A program made the position numbers and the translations under genes. A stretch of DNA of 64,000 nt from Protula sp. h YS-2021 (lineage: Eukaryota; Annelida; Polychaeta; Sabellida; Serpulidae), in contig OX457033.1 in the NCBI GenBank assembly GCA_949752745.1, forward strand, positions 18,019,907-18,083,906, given 5' to 3'. The notes under the pieces are model-generated. The model made no database searches and had not been told where the DNA came from. It saw only the letters and a list, made by a program, of their open reading frames with translations. Shown here piece after piece: positions 1 through 13,176 of this stretch (its first letter is position 1; every line of letters starts with the position of its first letter).

Positions 1-1947
1 TCATAAGTCAACGTAATACTGTCGAGGACTTCGTGATGAAACCCTTTTGTTCTTTGATCAACGAGCGTTGCTATGGCATAGACAAGAGATGCTATATTGA
101 TAGAAAGTGTCCAAGTATAGTTCTTTTTGGATGCATATGGCAAAATTATGTGTGTTTGTTTTAAAATAGCGATCATACTTTTAAATTTTAATTCTTAGTA
201 CACAATAAATCATTAAAACCATTCTTGTCGGAAGCCATTCTTAAAATCATTCCCATTTGAGCATTAAATTTTTGTTAAAGAAAACATGCAACTTTAAAGC
301 AAACGAGGACAAGAACATTGATTACAGGCATTAAATAACAATAGATCATATCTTTGTGGCACCCGGCAACCTGAGGGCACAGTGCTACGCTCGCTCTCCA
401 TGGTGTACCTGGAATACAGTGCTCCATGATGCCATCGTTCTCGGTGATTGTACAGCTGTTATTCATAATGATCAGACTCTTTCTCTAGCAAAAAATATAG
501 AAATAATTAATCTTGCTTTCAATGTGTCCTTTGTGCATGATTGCATCTCAAGTTTTATGTTAAATTTCATTGTTAACTTGTGTTCCCTTGATTATTTGAA
601 AACTCTTAGAAGCGGTATCTTTCTCATGAAGCTATTTCCCTTTTGCAACTACATAAGCTTGTGCGAAATATGCAAATTAAAGCTTCTTTAAATAGCTATT
701 TATATGAAAAAAATATGTGAAATACAAAGCAATAAGCCAACACCAAAGCTGTTTCATATTTTTGTTTCATTGTAACTTGTGGTACTGAAGAGTTTCGAAA
801 GTAACTTGTTGTTTTACGAGTTAAAGAACGTAAACTGGCACTAAATTAATATGATGTCGCTCTCAGAAACGCGAATGTCGGCTTAAATTACAGTAATGTA
901 TTTCTCAATAAAGCGAATGCCGATTTGAAATTATTGTTCTCCTGTATTAAAGAACGCTGAAGTTGACCTTATATTCATGTAGAACACCAGAACATGTATC
1001 TTTATCTCAACCTACCATGCTGTAGTACTCAAGAACTCGTATGGTGACCTTTTCTTTCGTCCTTACAAAGTAAGCCGTGTAGTTGCCTGCCCATCTTGTA
1101 TTTGTGTAATCAAAGGCAACATGTTCTGCTGTCTAAAACGTGGTAGCAAAATGATTTCACTGTTATTCTACCTTCTTTTGGGGGGAGGGAGAGGAAGGGG
1201 GACAGTTTGAAATGTAGATGGATTATCTTACATTGTGGGAAGGAGGGGGTCACTATATGGTTAATTTAATTTCATGGTTAATTAGATGCACCACAACACT
1301 TTTTTACCAATCCTGTACTCAGCGTTCTTATTGATGTCCTAAAACAATATGTTCCAGTAAAGATGTTCAACTTAAAGTAAAATACTGATTCGTTACATTC
1401 AGTTACGCCATAACAAAATTCTTTTTAAACCTAAGCAGGAAAATAAGTAAAATTCCGCATAGTACAATATTCAGTTACGTCATCATATAATTTTTAAACA
1501 TAAAGCAAGCGAAATAAACTGTAATATATAACATTGTAAACTTTTTAAATAAACTGATCAAATTTCATTCACAAAGTTCTTGAAAAAATACGGTCGATGT
1601 ACCTTTCTATGTGCTTTTTATTCGATGATGGCATTATAAAAGTTGCCAAATATTGCTCTGGTCTGTATATTTAATTTTTAATAGCTGGTTAAGTAGCACG
1701 TCAAAAAGGAATTCTTCAAAAGAATAGTATTTTTGGATTTAATATATTTGGGATGCTAAATTGTTATTAGACCGCTATTCACCATTGATATCATTGACTG
1801 ACGTTTCAAACTAGGTATCAGCTATCAGTATTTTGCAACATAATTTTCGATAGACTATGGAAAGATTATGACAAAATCTCCATAAACATTAAACAAATAA
1901 TAAAAATTGTTGAAGTAATTTAAAACATGTCGGGTAAAAAATGCAAA
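1..1947. other. AT-rich non-coding stretch
   Basis: No gene is supported. A GC-richer island at about 355-470 is open on both strands for roughly 40 codons (minus: CTITENDGIMEHCIPG) but has no convincing splice sites or relatives. The rest is AT-rich with stops in all frames. Confidence 0.5.
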
Positions 1948-2129
1948 CTAGAGACTAACAATAATAACGTCTGAATCCTTCTTAGATGTGGCATAGTTAG
2001 TAGCAGCGTTAATGGAGCCCTCCCATTGGTCAGGAAAACAGCATGGTTTCCTGTTCTGTTCACTATTTCCATATTTTCCTTTTTCAATTTCGATATTGTT
2101 TTCCGATATCCAAATGTTATGCGAAGCTC
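1948..2129 (-). CDS. Candidate exon of an ependymin-related (EPDR/MERP-like) protein
   Basis: After a good minus-strand acceptor (TTAATTTCAG), an open frame of about 60 codons ends in TAG. It contains PCCFPDQWEGS, which resembles the C-x-P-x-QWEG motif near the start of mature ependymin-related proteins, secreted calcium-binding glycoproteins. No partner exons could be placed with confidence, so this may be an exon of a real gene or a decayed copy. Family assignment rests on one short motif. Confidence 0.25.
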
Positions 2130-2145
2130 CTGAAATTAACAACAA

Positions 2146-4080
2146 TGAGTGTCAGTGATATAAGTGATGAAACAGTTAAGGATTTATCAAGTTAAATAAT
2201 AATTTTATTTAATGATAAATTTCTTTGGATTGGTTGTTTTACATGCTGATTGTATTTCATCCACTTAGATTTTATTGTAAAATTAGTTTTTTATGTGCTA
2301 CCTTTTAAACATTTCAAGTTATTTTGTTATAAAACAGAACAGACTAACTACAGACATGGCAAATACAAGTAATATATTTTGTCGTGAACCAGGTATAAAA
2401 TTGTCACGACCTCATTTGCATATGACTAAATATGGTGAATGAAGGATGCCATTTCTGGTACAAGTAAACGTTATACTTAATAGCTGCTATTTACAGAAAT
2501 AGAAATAATTCTCCTATGCCCTACTTGTGTTCTACCTGTATTTGGCGTCAGTGTCTTCTTCTTTCCCTCTAACAACTTTATGTATGAGGGCTCAAATGCA
2601 AAAAAAGAACGCCCCTGTGCCCTGTCTTTAAGTATATCAAATTCTCGGAAATATAGAATTCTTAAAATCATGCCTTACCTTCTACATTAAAAAAGAACAT
2701 GAAAGCCAACAGAAATTCAGTCATTTCGGTGGATATATCCCTGTTATATAATGGAACACCTAAAGTTGCAGGAATGCGCAAGACAAAGTTATTCACTTAT
2801 TTCCATAACACAAGGCGAAACAAATTAATTCTTAGATTTAACTTTGTTCTTGAATTTACAACAGTTATGAACTTCCGGAATACAAAGTCACACTTTCAGT
2901 TCGCTATAGTCCGTACTGCATTTTTGGCTGCGACAACCATTTATAAGACTGTATTCATGTGCATATACAATGCAATATGCAACTGGTTTGTGGATTTCTA
3001 TATCACATGGTCTAGTAGTGGCCACAATCAAACAAGAAGTCCAAAACTAATTTTTACATAACTCATGGTACTTTACCTCAGCGATTCCTGCACAATGCTT
3101 ATCGCATCTAATCTATATGCTCCACTGAAATTTTAATATTAATACAAAGAGATAAATTATTTGTTTTGTGCAAACTTTTAAGAACTTTTTAACATGTTAT
3201 ACTTCCTGATAAAGAATTTTAAGCACGGAAAAAGACTACCTAGGGCTTTTGCTGAGTTTTATAAAGAAAATGCTGTAAAAAATATTCATGCTCGTAAAAG
3301 CATCTATTTATTGTCTTTGAATATTCTAAAGATGAAAGCTCAAGCTAACTTTCCTCTCACAATGAGTTTTCCACCTTCGCGAAAAAGTTTGCACTTAGTA
3401 CATGAACATATTTGTTGGTATCATTTGAATTGCTTTAGAGCAGTCTAAAACCAAACCACACTAGCGAAATTCAGAGAGTATTTTAAATACAGTCGTTCGT
3501 GTTCAGTTTGAAGTGCTTGGGCAGAGAAACAACTTCAAATTAACGGAATCAATTAAAAATATAATTTCAATCTAACAAGATTGCTATTTTTATTGATTTT
3601 TTAAGGAAATCAACCAGTTTCAGCTCATTTATTTCTCTATATAGGAACCACAGACGTATTTTGATGCAGCTCAACAAATCAAACAATTCTTTGCAACCTT
3701 ATTGGGAGTGATTTTTAATAACCAGAATACATCTGATCAATTTTTTGTCGCAACATGTGATTGTCATCATAAGCTCATCAGGTTACCCATGTTACGTGAT
3801 CCCCATCTCTTCATCGAGATCATCTGAAGACATTAAAAATTTGTCCATAAGTTATACATTTTTACATTCTCACGCCTCCCCTAAGTCTATTTATGACCTC
3901 ATAATTTCGCTTGGAATCCTATTAGGAAATAAAAAAGGTCTCTGTGAGTACTTCAAAATGCGCTGAATTATCCGATTTCAAATTATCTGAACATTTTAAA
4001 CAACAGATGAATGAAAGGAACGTACTGCCAATAAAACGAATACTTACAAGTGACTGGACTTCAAATAAGGTGTGTTAAAT
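2146..4080. other. AT-rich non-coding stretch
   Basis: I see no coding exon with splice sites here. Open frames such as 2699-3061 and 3194-3448 have the codon mix expected of random AT-rich DNA and no recognisable motif. Confidence 0.5.
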
Positions 4081-4107
4081 TTAAACGTTTCTGCCTTTAT
4101 CTCAAAA

Positions 4108-4280
4108 TGAGACAGTTGCTGCACGGCGAACCATATCGGACTTTATTTTAAAATGGGACAGTTGCTGCATGGCGAACCATGTCGGACTTTATTTCAAAAT
4201 GGGACAGTTGCTGCACGGCGAACCATAGCAGACTTTATTTCAAAATAGGTTCACCTGCTATTATATTTCAAAATGGGTTC
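4108..4280. repeat. 46-bp tandem repeat, 3 full copies plus degenerate tail
   Basis: GACAGTTGCTGC recurs at 4111, 4157 and 4203, exactly 46 bp apart, followed by GGCGAACCAT and CGGACTTTATTTC. A degraded continuation with AAAATGGGTTCACC follows to about 4290. Confidence 0.85.
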
Positions 4281-5659
4281 ACCCGCTATTTCACTTCAGT
4301 ATCAATCTTACAATGACATAAATCTTTGGAATTTGAATAAAAACCTTTTAAATCCTGTAATTTAGTGCAAAAACATAACCAAGAAAAGGTATCATTAACA
4401 AGAAATAAGTTCAAACAATGAATTTGTCCTATTTTCTACGCCGTGAAATCTCCAGATGAGACTGAAGACCACGGAATAGAACTTAACAGACATACTTTGA
4501 TGTTTGTTTTTTCGTATTGTTGTTTCTGTATTCGCTAAGTTTTATCCCTAAAAAAGCAAAGGAATCATTCACCACACTTTCAAACAAGAAAATACAAATA
4601 GTGGTGGCTGTTAACATCACATGACAAAATTTTTAAAATGATATAGCCAAACTTTATTCCATGACAGGGTGCACAACACAAGTTATACTCTGACTTTGAT
4701 CTGTGTTCGTTTTTGTTGTATATTCTTACTTTTAACGTACATTAGAAAACATTTCACCTCTAAAGTTGCACTGGAATTTGTACTAATATACTGTATCATA
4801 ACTTTCATCCCAGTCTTGATAAAATTGCTAGCACGAAGATTTTCCCATCATTTTACACTTATCTGAAAATGGTTTATATTTTTTCAATAAAGCATCATTC
4901 TGTCTTTTACCGTCTTATACATGAACCTTATCTTATCAACTGATCAAAAATTCAATTTCGCTCGAACAGTTCACAATTCACAAGCTGTATGAAGTATGAA
5001 ATAATTTTGGTATAGCACTTGTTTTGGGGGATTTTTGTTAATTTATTTTTTCTGTATACTTATTGACAGTGTGTGAATTATATATTATACTAAAACAAAC
5101 AAAGAACACTTAAACAATTACAGTTATTGATTAAATTCATCGTTATCTGATAATAATAATTTCGTAATTTCTGTATATATGTTATAAATATTTCCGCTTC
5201 ACCTGATATTTTTGCCTGCTTGATATATTTTATCAGAAAACATTCTAATTCTTAATTTCTCAGTGAACTGATCTCATTACGTTTTGTTAAATTTTCACTT
5301 TTTCAATTAATACCAAATTATTTAAATCAAGGTCATTTCTACCAAAAAGAGTGCTCTCCTAATCCAATGTGGCCGTCTTAAACGAATTCATCACTTGATA
5401 CAGTACTTTTATAGCTTCTTATCTAGTAAAATCACAAGTGATGCATTTCAATCAGACAAGTAATTCTTTGCATTTTTATTCGAAGACACTCGTATTTAAA
5501 TGTCCGAAGTACAAATTATCAATTTTCTATCGCGGGTACGTATGATTTTCACTATGAATTCACCGGTCTGCCCAAAAAATTAAAATGATCAACAGGTCTT
5601 GACAAAACTCTACGTAATTGATCGCGATCTTATCTGTTAAATGCCACAATTCCTTGCAT

Positions 5660-5842
5660 TTAACTGTAGCCCTTTTTCGATGCATTTTGAATTTCAATCT
5701 CATTGTTTAAAGGCTTGACTGGTGTAATCGTACAGCTCTGTATGGTAGCCTTAGACAACGCAGATTGGAGATTGTAGCATATTCTAGAGTTATCACCCCC
5801 CTTTTCTTTAGTACACAGAACTTTTATGTGCATGTAAACATG
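5660..5842 (-). CDS. Weak candidate exon, function unknown
   Basis: About 60 open codons with plausible composition (CTKEKGGDNSRICYNLQS and on to KKGYS) end at a stop at 5660. No clear acceptor or neighbouring exon was found. This could be chance in AT-rich DNA. Confidence 0.12.
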   Translation of the reverse strand, partial: HVYMHIKVLCTKEKGGDNSRICYNLQSALSKATIQSCTITPVKPLNNEIEIQNASKKGYS

Positions 5843-6227
5843 CACTGCTTGATTTTGTAATTTCGAATTCAAACACTTCGAACAAACCGAATCCAGGCTG
5901 AAATTAAATAGTGTAAAACCAATTGATTGAAACCAACAGATGTGATTGAAATTAACGAAACTTTGAATAGTCTAAATATTTCACAGCATAGATGAATGTC
6001 AGTGTATTTGGGACCGAAAAATACTACAAATTAGCCGAAGTTCAAATAAAGCGCGTTCAAATTAACTTCACCAATATGCGACCATAAATGCGGCCATAAA
6101 TTATTAATTCTCAATATATATGTAGATATATATATATTCATTGGTTCGCGTCGACGCAATGATAAGATACACGCACACATAAACACATAAATACACACCT
6201 TTACATACGGTAGTAGAAAACCAGTCT

Positions 6228-6343
<116 letters not shown>

Positions 6344-8218
6344 CACGACCACAGTTCAAACTAAAAATAAATTATTAATTAATTCTCATATATATATATA
6401 TTTAAATAAGGCTGCATATTGCTGAAGTACAGATTTTTTTTTAATAAAATCTAGTGCGATTACCGCGACCCTTACTTTGAAAAAAAAAACAACTTGTAAG
6501 AATCATTCACAAGATTTATTTTTAAATAAAAGTGACCCTCTTTTTGCAATTCATGCCTTTCAAGTGGAAGTCATTCGATATTATTACAGTTAACAGGAAT
6601 GTGAAATAGCCAGATTTTTTTCTTCCAAATGATAACAAGAAGTTCCATCCGACGGGTTTATGCGTCAATCCAAGCAAATCCGGAGAACGTTACGCAGGGG
6701 TAAAAGATTTTATATATTATTTATGCATATAAACTGTAATATACTTTTTCAAGCAAACTGTCTGTCCATTTTTTTTGTTGGGCATATATAAAGCACACTA
6801 GCGTCATGATCTATTGCTATTTTAACACAAACATACTAAATCATACCTTTGACAACAAACAGATAAAATAAACTTTTTTACTTCTCAAAGACTTCACTGT
6901 TCTGTTACGCCACGTGTGTGTTACATGGTAACTTTTGTTGTGCTAAGCCAAAACGTTTACTTTACAAAGATTTTGTAATCATTATGTTGACATTTGACAT
7001 TCGAGTAAATGTGACTAGCGAAGTTTCCTATACGGTTAGAGAACTCCAAATGTACTTATCATTTTTTTATATGTGAGTGCATTGTCAATGGAGTGCGTGT
7101 TATATGGCTGTGTGCTTTGTACTGGATTCAGAACCAGACTGGAAAATCTGTGAATAAACCCGGAGTGGTGAGTTCAATGGTCTTCCACAAGTATTCTATA
7201 ATACAAGTGGTCATGTAAGGCAAACAACATAATCATGCCTCAGATGGCCAAATAGAAGTAAACTCCTTTTACCTCTCAGATGCCCCCCTGTACGGTGGCG
7301 ACGCCTTTATGTTATATGGCAGTTTTCGCTACTCAAAACAACAAGGGTTTCGTCATCTTGACTTAAACCTGTGATTTTTGAGTGAAGGTGGCTGGCAAAG
7401 TTTCGTACGCGGTTGCATAACGCAAAATATACTAATCAGTTTTTTGTACCAAAGTGCATTGTCACTCGGTATGTGTTAAAAAATATAAACTGACATGGAA
7501 ATTTTAAAAACTGTATCATAGAATTGTGGGAAGACGTCGTCTGTTGGTTGTTATTTGAAAGTAAATTTATTCTGCTTTCCTGAGACAAGCGAGGAAATAC
7601 ATCACTTTACCTGAACGACCAGATACCTATGATGTATTTTGGTTGCTGGTGTGGATGTTGTAAAACTAAAACTTGGTAATTCTTATTTGACATGTACGGA
7701 GACCTCATTATCGCCCAAACGCCGCAAAATAGTTCATTTGAATATGCCCTTTTCTCTCCATACGTGCCATATATCGTTTAAATATTATGACCATAATCAT
7801 GTTAAAGGCATACTTAAAATATTGACATTGTCTATGTATTTCGTTGTGTTTACGTACCATGCACATGATTCCTTTGAGTGTTGATACAGGTTGGGTATGC
7901 AAGGCCGTTGACCTACATCCGGGCACCTGCATTTAGAAAACAAGTAATCTGCCATGTTGGATATAAACATGTTGACGACAAAAACAGTAATCAAGGGATA
8001 ACTGGTCAAGACTTATCCTCAGCGTGTTTACATACGGCTTAATATCTGTACCATAAGTTTGCTGGTTAGGCACAGTTACCACTTTGTGATGTATCTCCAA
8101 GAAGCGGTTTCCTGTGGAAGGTCTTCGTCGCCAGTAGCTCCGAATCAGATCTTCCTTACACTTATTCAGTATATATCTCTCAGAACTTCGACACCATTCA
8201 TGTTCCGCTAATAGAGGG

Positions 8219-8285
8219 GTCCACTACATTTGATCTGAGGCACAAATACTCTGGTCCACTTCATTTGATCTGAAGCACAAATACT
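8219..8285. repeat. Short direct duplication beside the inverted element
   Basis: The phrase GTCCACT-CATTTGATCTGA-GCACAAATACT occurs twice with few differences, about 35 bp apart, ending where the inverted repeat at 8286 begins. Confidence 0.7.
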
Positions 8286-9281
8286 GCATGCTAGTCCTAG
8301 ATGACTCTTGCAGTCTTCCTATGACAGCAAGAGTCATAGTTCCTACAATAGGAAATCTCATTGATGTCAATTTTCAAATCTCGGCGCACGACTGGGGCCA
8401 ACGGCGTTATTTTAGAAAGGGTGCATCACATAAATGGCCCAGTTATAAATTATGGCGCACAAGTTTTATGGTCAGATAACAATTTTTTACTGAGAAAAAT
8501 ATGTGTTTTCTTTAGATCAGGATATCGAATTCCTCATTATCGCCCACAACAACAGTGACTCCACAGTTTCAAAACCACGTTTTACTCTAGTTTAGGACTT
8601 TCGCTGAGGTCGAAAATAATGCGCCAGGATACTTTTCAGTGTGCTTTTAAAGAAAAAGCCTGCCAGTTCGAGCCTCGGTGTCCTTGAACGTGCGCCGAAA
8701 GATTCAGAGCCTCAAAAATTGAGATCAATGGCCATTTCTATTGTAGGAACTGTGACCCTTTCTGTCCTAGGAAGATAGAAAGGGTCCGCTGGGACTAACT
8801 GCATGCTAGTCCTAGCGCAGCCTTTCCATCTTTCTGGGACAGAAATTGTCACAGTTTCTGTGGTAGAAATGGCCATAGATCGCAAATTTCGACGCCCTAG
8901 ATCTTTCGGCACATGTTTCTGGACACATAAGTTTGGACTAACAGGTTTTTCGTATAAAGCACACTGAGAAGCATCCTGGCGCATTATTTTGGACCACAGC
9001 AAAACTACCAAACTTGATTAAAACTTGATTTTGCAATTGTAGAATCGGTGTTGTGGTGAATTCTATATCCTGATCTCAAGAAAACATCTGTTTTTTTTCT
9101 GAATACAAAATTACTATTGGACACAAAACTTGGGCGCCGTAATTTATAACTGGGTCATTTATGTCATGCGCCAACATTAGCAAAAAGTTGACATCAGTGA
9201 CAAGTTCTGTCATAGGAACTATGACTCTTGCTGTTATAGGAAGACCCCAGGAGTTACCTAGGACTAACTGAATACCAGTTT
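8286..9281. mobile_element. Inverted dimer (foldback) element of about 1 kb
   Basis: The left half (8286-8800) and right half (8810-9281) are imperfect reverse complements. Matching pairs include TCTTCCTATGACAGCAAGAG at 8314 with its complement near 9208-9243, AATAATGCGCCAGGAT at 8615 with its complement near 8975, and TGGCCATTTCT at 8730 with its complement near 8865. The centre (GGACTAACTGCATGCTAGTCC, around 8790-8812) resembles the outer ends, so the element looks like two head-to-head copies of a unit of about 500 bp. No transposase was seen. Confidence 0.75.
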
Positions 9282-10907
9282 CTAATGTTCAAACATTCAC
9301 AGAAAGTTATGCCAACTATATCTTTTTGTAAAACGGGCACAATTTTTACTGGGCTCTATCTTTTATTTCGCCATTAAAGTACAGAAAAGTTAGCTTCAAC
9401 ACTCACCTGTCACATATCCGTTTACATTCCGGCCTTTAAATGTCGAAGTCAATTGACCAAAAATTAAATAAAGGGGTTGTAGCTTATACGTAAAATGTAT
9501 ACTAAAATAATTGATAGATGCAGAAGTAGGTATAAATTTACTTTGTACACCCACAATATTAACTTTTAGTTTCTTCCATTCTTTTTGAAATATTAATTCA
9601 AAAGTTTTTGGTGGATAATTGCAAACAGTTGATACTTTTTCACGTGATAAACTATGTATACAAACAAATGTGAATTATTGTGGGAGATTTGTGGTTATTT
9701 GCGTATTGTTTACTTTAACAGAAAGCGTAATACAGAAGTTTTATATAATTGCCGTTGTATTTTGTAAATCTTTAGCAAATGCTAATAAAGACTTGTGGGT
9801 CGTTGAATCTCGCACAAAGTAGCCACAGAGGTGCCTCAAAGCGAGCACATTTGACTTGCATAACGTTATATAGCGAGGATTTGAAGTGGTACGTGGAAGT
9901 CCAGTAGCGTGCCGCTTCGTGGAATTAGATCGCCGCTTCGGATCCTACGATTGAGACTGACCCACATGTCAGATCCATTGCTTTCTGGGCCCATTAAATG
10001 ATATTCAGTTACAGTAGAACCTTCAATAACTTTTACAGAATGCCATAAAAAGAAAGAGCTGTATTTTTTTTGGTACGTCACGCTTTCGCAAAAAATAAAA
10101 TATGGGCGTGTCTTCCGCGAGTTTTCACACCCCATTTGCACTTTTTGCTAAAGTTGAGTGACAATATATTTTTCAACCTTTCAAACGTTAACGATAAACA
10201 TTTAGAAGTCTTCTTTATAAAAAGTAGAGCCTGTTTGGCAAAGACAGGGTATTTTGCAGACGAACTTCCACCCGAATAAGATATTTAATTTTACTAACAT
10301 CCGATTACATTTGTCTTCATTTAAATATATTCCCCCAGTTTCCCATTGGTTTCATACAAAAGCGAATCACGTATTGCTCTCATTTAAGCTGTGATATATA
10401 TATTTTAATTCATGTTGTGTGCGGCTGATTCAAAATTGTCATTTTTAAAGTGATGTTGTTTCATCTGATCTTTAAATTTTTTCGTTAATTGAATTGTTAC
10501 TTGATTCTATGCATTAGGTATTCCAGCTACTAAACTACTGAGTTTCAATATATTCAAGTTAATATTGAAGGTGTTTTTATATCCATTGGAGATATTAAGT
10601 ACCCCTCTTCATTCAGCAAAATAATTCTGCAAAATAAGTCTTTGATAGTGTTATATTTATTTGCAGTTTACTTCCGTAGGGTAAGGAAGCATAAACTACT
10701 ACAAACGAGAACTGCAATTACAGAAGCTTTCATTTTCTGTTCTTGCCCCATCTTTCCTGAGTTCATGAGCTGCAGACTTGCCGTGTTATTTTTGTCATTT
10801 GGATTTTATTGAAAACTATTATCATTTTCGCGGGTCTCAGATCCAACTATTGGATCTTGTATGTACATGCAGTTACACAATATTTAAAACAAACATCCAA
10901 GTCATAT
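9282..10907. other. Intergenic, no supported gene
   Basis: Mixed AT-rich sequence. A minus-strand frame at 9866-10141 reads protein-like in part (TEYHLMGPESNGSDMWVS) but has no splice context or recognisable relatives. It may be a decayed repeat. Confidence 0.4.
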
Positions 10908-10915
10908 CTTTGAAA

Positions 10916-12899
10916 GGGGTTTGGTCAACTCGGCACCTTGCCAACTCGGCACCTGCCAACTCGGCACCCGCGTTTACCAACTCGGCACCGAAATTCTTAC
11001 CAACTCGGCACCCGGTGTGGCCAACTCGGCACCCGGTGATACCAACTCGGCACCCGAAAAAAAAAAACAAATCCCACCGTAAATAAATGAAAAACTCGTG
11101 TTTTTGTCAACTTATGATTTTTTATTCAACCTTTTTCGATATAAAAATAGCAAAAAAAATTTATTGATGGCGTTCAAGGCTTCTCCGCAAATACCAACAA
11201 AATATTGCAATTGAACATTTACCCTAATTTATGACTAAAGCCAGTGGTTATGGTGCTGTCCACTGTCTTATTAATAATAATTCCGACAATTGAAATCCCA
11301 GAATTGCAACTTACAAAATATTGCAATTCGTTCAGTTTTACAAAACATGATTGTCGTGGGAACCTGAAAGCTTCCAGCCTGACTTGACCTCATTTTACTT
11401 TTACTGCTTCACGGGGGATCCTGCCTTACTGAGGCTCTAGTTCTTATTTTCAGTTTTTTTGTTTGCTTGTTATAATTGCAAGCCAGTTTATTTATTAATT
11501 GCAATTCCAATAATAGAAATACCAATAAATTGCAACTGCATAACATCACCATTCTTACTGTTTAATTCTCATTTTCACTGTCAAATTATAAAATGCATGC
11601 AGGCGAACTCTTTTCGCAGCGTGATAATCCGTCTGGAAATTCCCGTGAAGCATGTCCTATGTTGCAATTTAGAACAGTTAATACAATTCGCGATCTGCTG
11701 ACGAGGTCTAAGAACCTCTTTGCAGTAAAGGCATTTATCCAGTGGCATCTCAGTGCACAGAAAAAGACAAGTTCAACGTAATTATCCGAAGTCTATTTTT
11801 CAAATTGCAGTTATCCTAAGGCTTAGTTCATGAATCGTAGTTATCCGCATTGAGTTGTGATGAATCTTTCTTTCACAAAACATCCCTTTTAATGCCCTCG
11901 AGCTATGCAGCCGAACCAATCACAATTGCTTGTCAAAGGTTACTCCGTAAATTACTCAGTCAAGTGCAATCCAATCACTTTGCTTGTCAGATATTATTCC
12001 AATTGCAATTATACCCTCAAACATGAATTACAATTTACCAGGGAAACTATGGCACTTCAATACAAAACAAAAAAGGGAACCTCCGGATTTTGAACCGTCC
12101 TGTAATATTGCGCTGAAATGGATAAAAGACCGATACGCTAAAAATTGGCTAAATGGTTGTATTTAAAAATATTTAGTACCAATTTTCAAAACTGTTCTTT
12201 TGGCACAATTTGACCGGATTCCTTTATAAATTTGTAAAGTACAATCAGGTATGCAAACATTTTTTAATCGCTGTGAAAACGAGTATTATAAATTACAGGG
12301 TTCGCGTTGGCGGGGTTTTTGTCCACTTTTTGGGCATTTTTTACGAAATGACTCACTTTTTCGGAGCCCACCGAGTTTTTCTGGACCTAACCGAGTCACA
12401 CTTTCCCTTTTTGACTCACTTTCCTGAGAACCCAGCGCGAACCTTGTAAATTACAAAAAAATGATACAATATGATTAACATTAATGTTTTCTCGATCTTC
12501 AGCAAAATATAAATTATCCTTTTTTTCATACTTTTTTTTCTCAAATTTATCCTTTTTTATCCTTTTTTTATCCTTTTTTTCTTGATGACTCCGTGGCAAC
12601 ACTGTAATTGCAATAAAAAACAACACAGAAAATCATAGGCTTTTCAAGGGGTCTCTGTTATTGTGATGAAAGAGGTTAAATACTTGCCTTTGGCACGTCA
12701 TTCACGAGAATAATTGCATTTTGTTGCAAAAAGATAGTGTCAGGGTTTAAAAAACAAGTCTGTTATAATGGGTGCCGAGTTGGTATACCCAGGTGCCGAG
12801 TTGGCAAGGCGGGTGCCGAGTTGGTGGGTGCCGAGTTAACCAAAAAGTGCCGAGTTGGTCAGGTGCCGAGTTGGCAAGGTGCCGAGTTGACCATAGACC
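10916..12899. mobile_element. Terminal-array transposon 1 (1984 bp, 8-bp target duplication CTTTGAAA)
   Basis: CTTTGAAA at 10908-10915 is repeated at 12900-12907. Inside, both ends start with GG-N-x-TATGG/TTTGG then TCAACTCGGCACC in inverted orientation. The left end has about seven copies of CCAACTCGGCACC with variable spacers (10920-11056); the right end has seven reversed copies (12770-12893). The core is AT-rich with many TTGCAATT motifs and no coding frame. The 8-bp duplication is typical of hAT elements; the element would be non-autonomous. It contains a younger 151-bp insert at 12296-12446. Confidence 0.88.
12296..12446 (+). mobile_element. 151-bp MITE with CAGGGTTCGCG ends
   Basis: It starts CAGGGTTCGCGTTGG and ends with the near complement CCAGCGCGAACCTTG. 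TAAATTA flanks both sides (12289-12295 and 12447-12453). A second copy in reverse orientation lies at 49656-49797. It is a hAT-like miniature element inserted in the larger transposon. Confidence 0.85.
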
Positions 12900-13150
12900 C
12901 TTTGAAACCATTTGATGGACTCCGTCCATGTTTGATAGGCCTGTCAGATCCACAATAAAAATTTAAACCCGTTATTTTCTTTTTGTGACCGTGTCTTTTT
13001 GTTCAAACGATGGAGACGCGAAAATCAATGTGGCATGTTATTTACATGTCATTTACACTATTACACTTTGACAAAAATTCGTCTTTGATACACGTAACAA
13101 GCAACATGCTTGGGTGCACACCCTTGTTTATTATTACTTTTATATTTCAG

Positions 13151-13176
13151 TTAACTAAGTGAAGTCGGCGATAATA
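13151..13176 (+). promoter_or_regulatory. 5' UTR segment after a splice acceptor, upstream of the zinc finger start
   Basis: A pyrimidine-rich tract ending TTTCAG at 13150 precedes 26 nt of leader and then the ATG at 13177. The acceptor implies either a non-coding exon further upstream or a trans-spliced leader. Neither can be decided here. The upstream 240 bp show no obvious donor, and the terminal-array element at 10916-12899 lies between this exon and any more distant first exon. Confidence 0.5.

Noticed and set aside
9866..10141. Minus-strand frame with protein-like stretch, or tRNA-derived SINE
   Set aside because: No splice sites, no convincing A and B boxes, and no recognised relatives.
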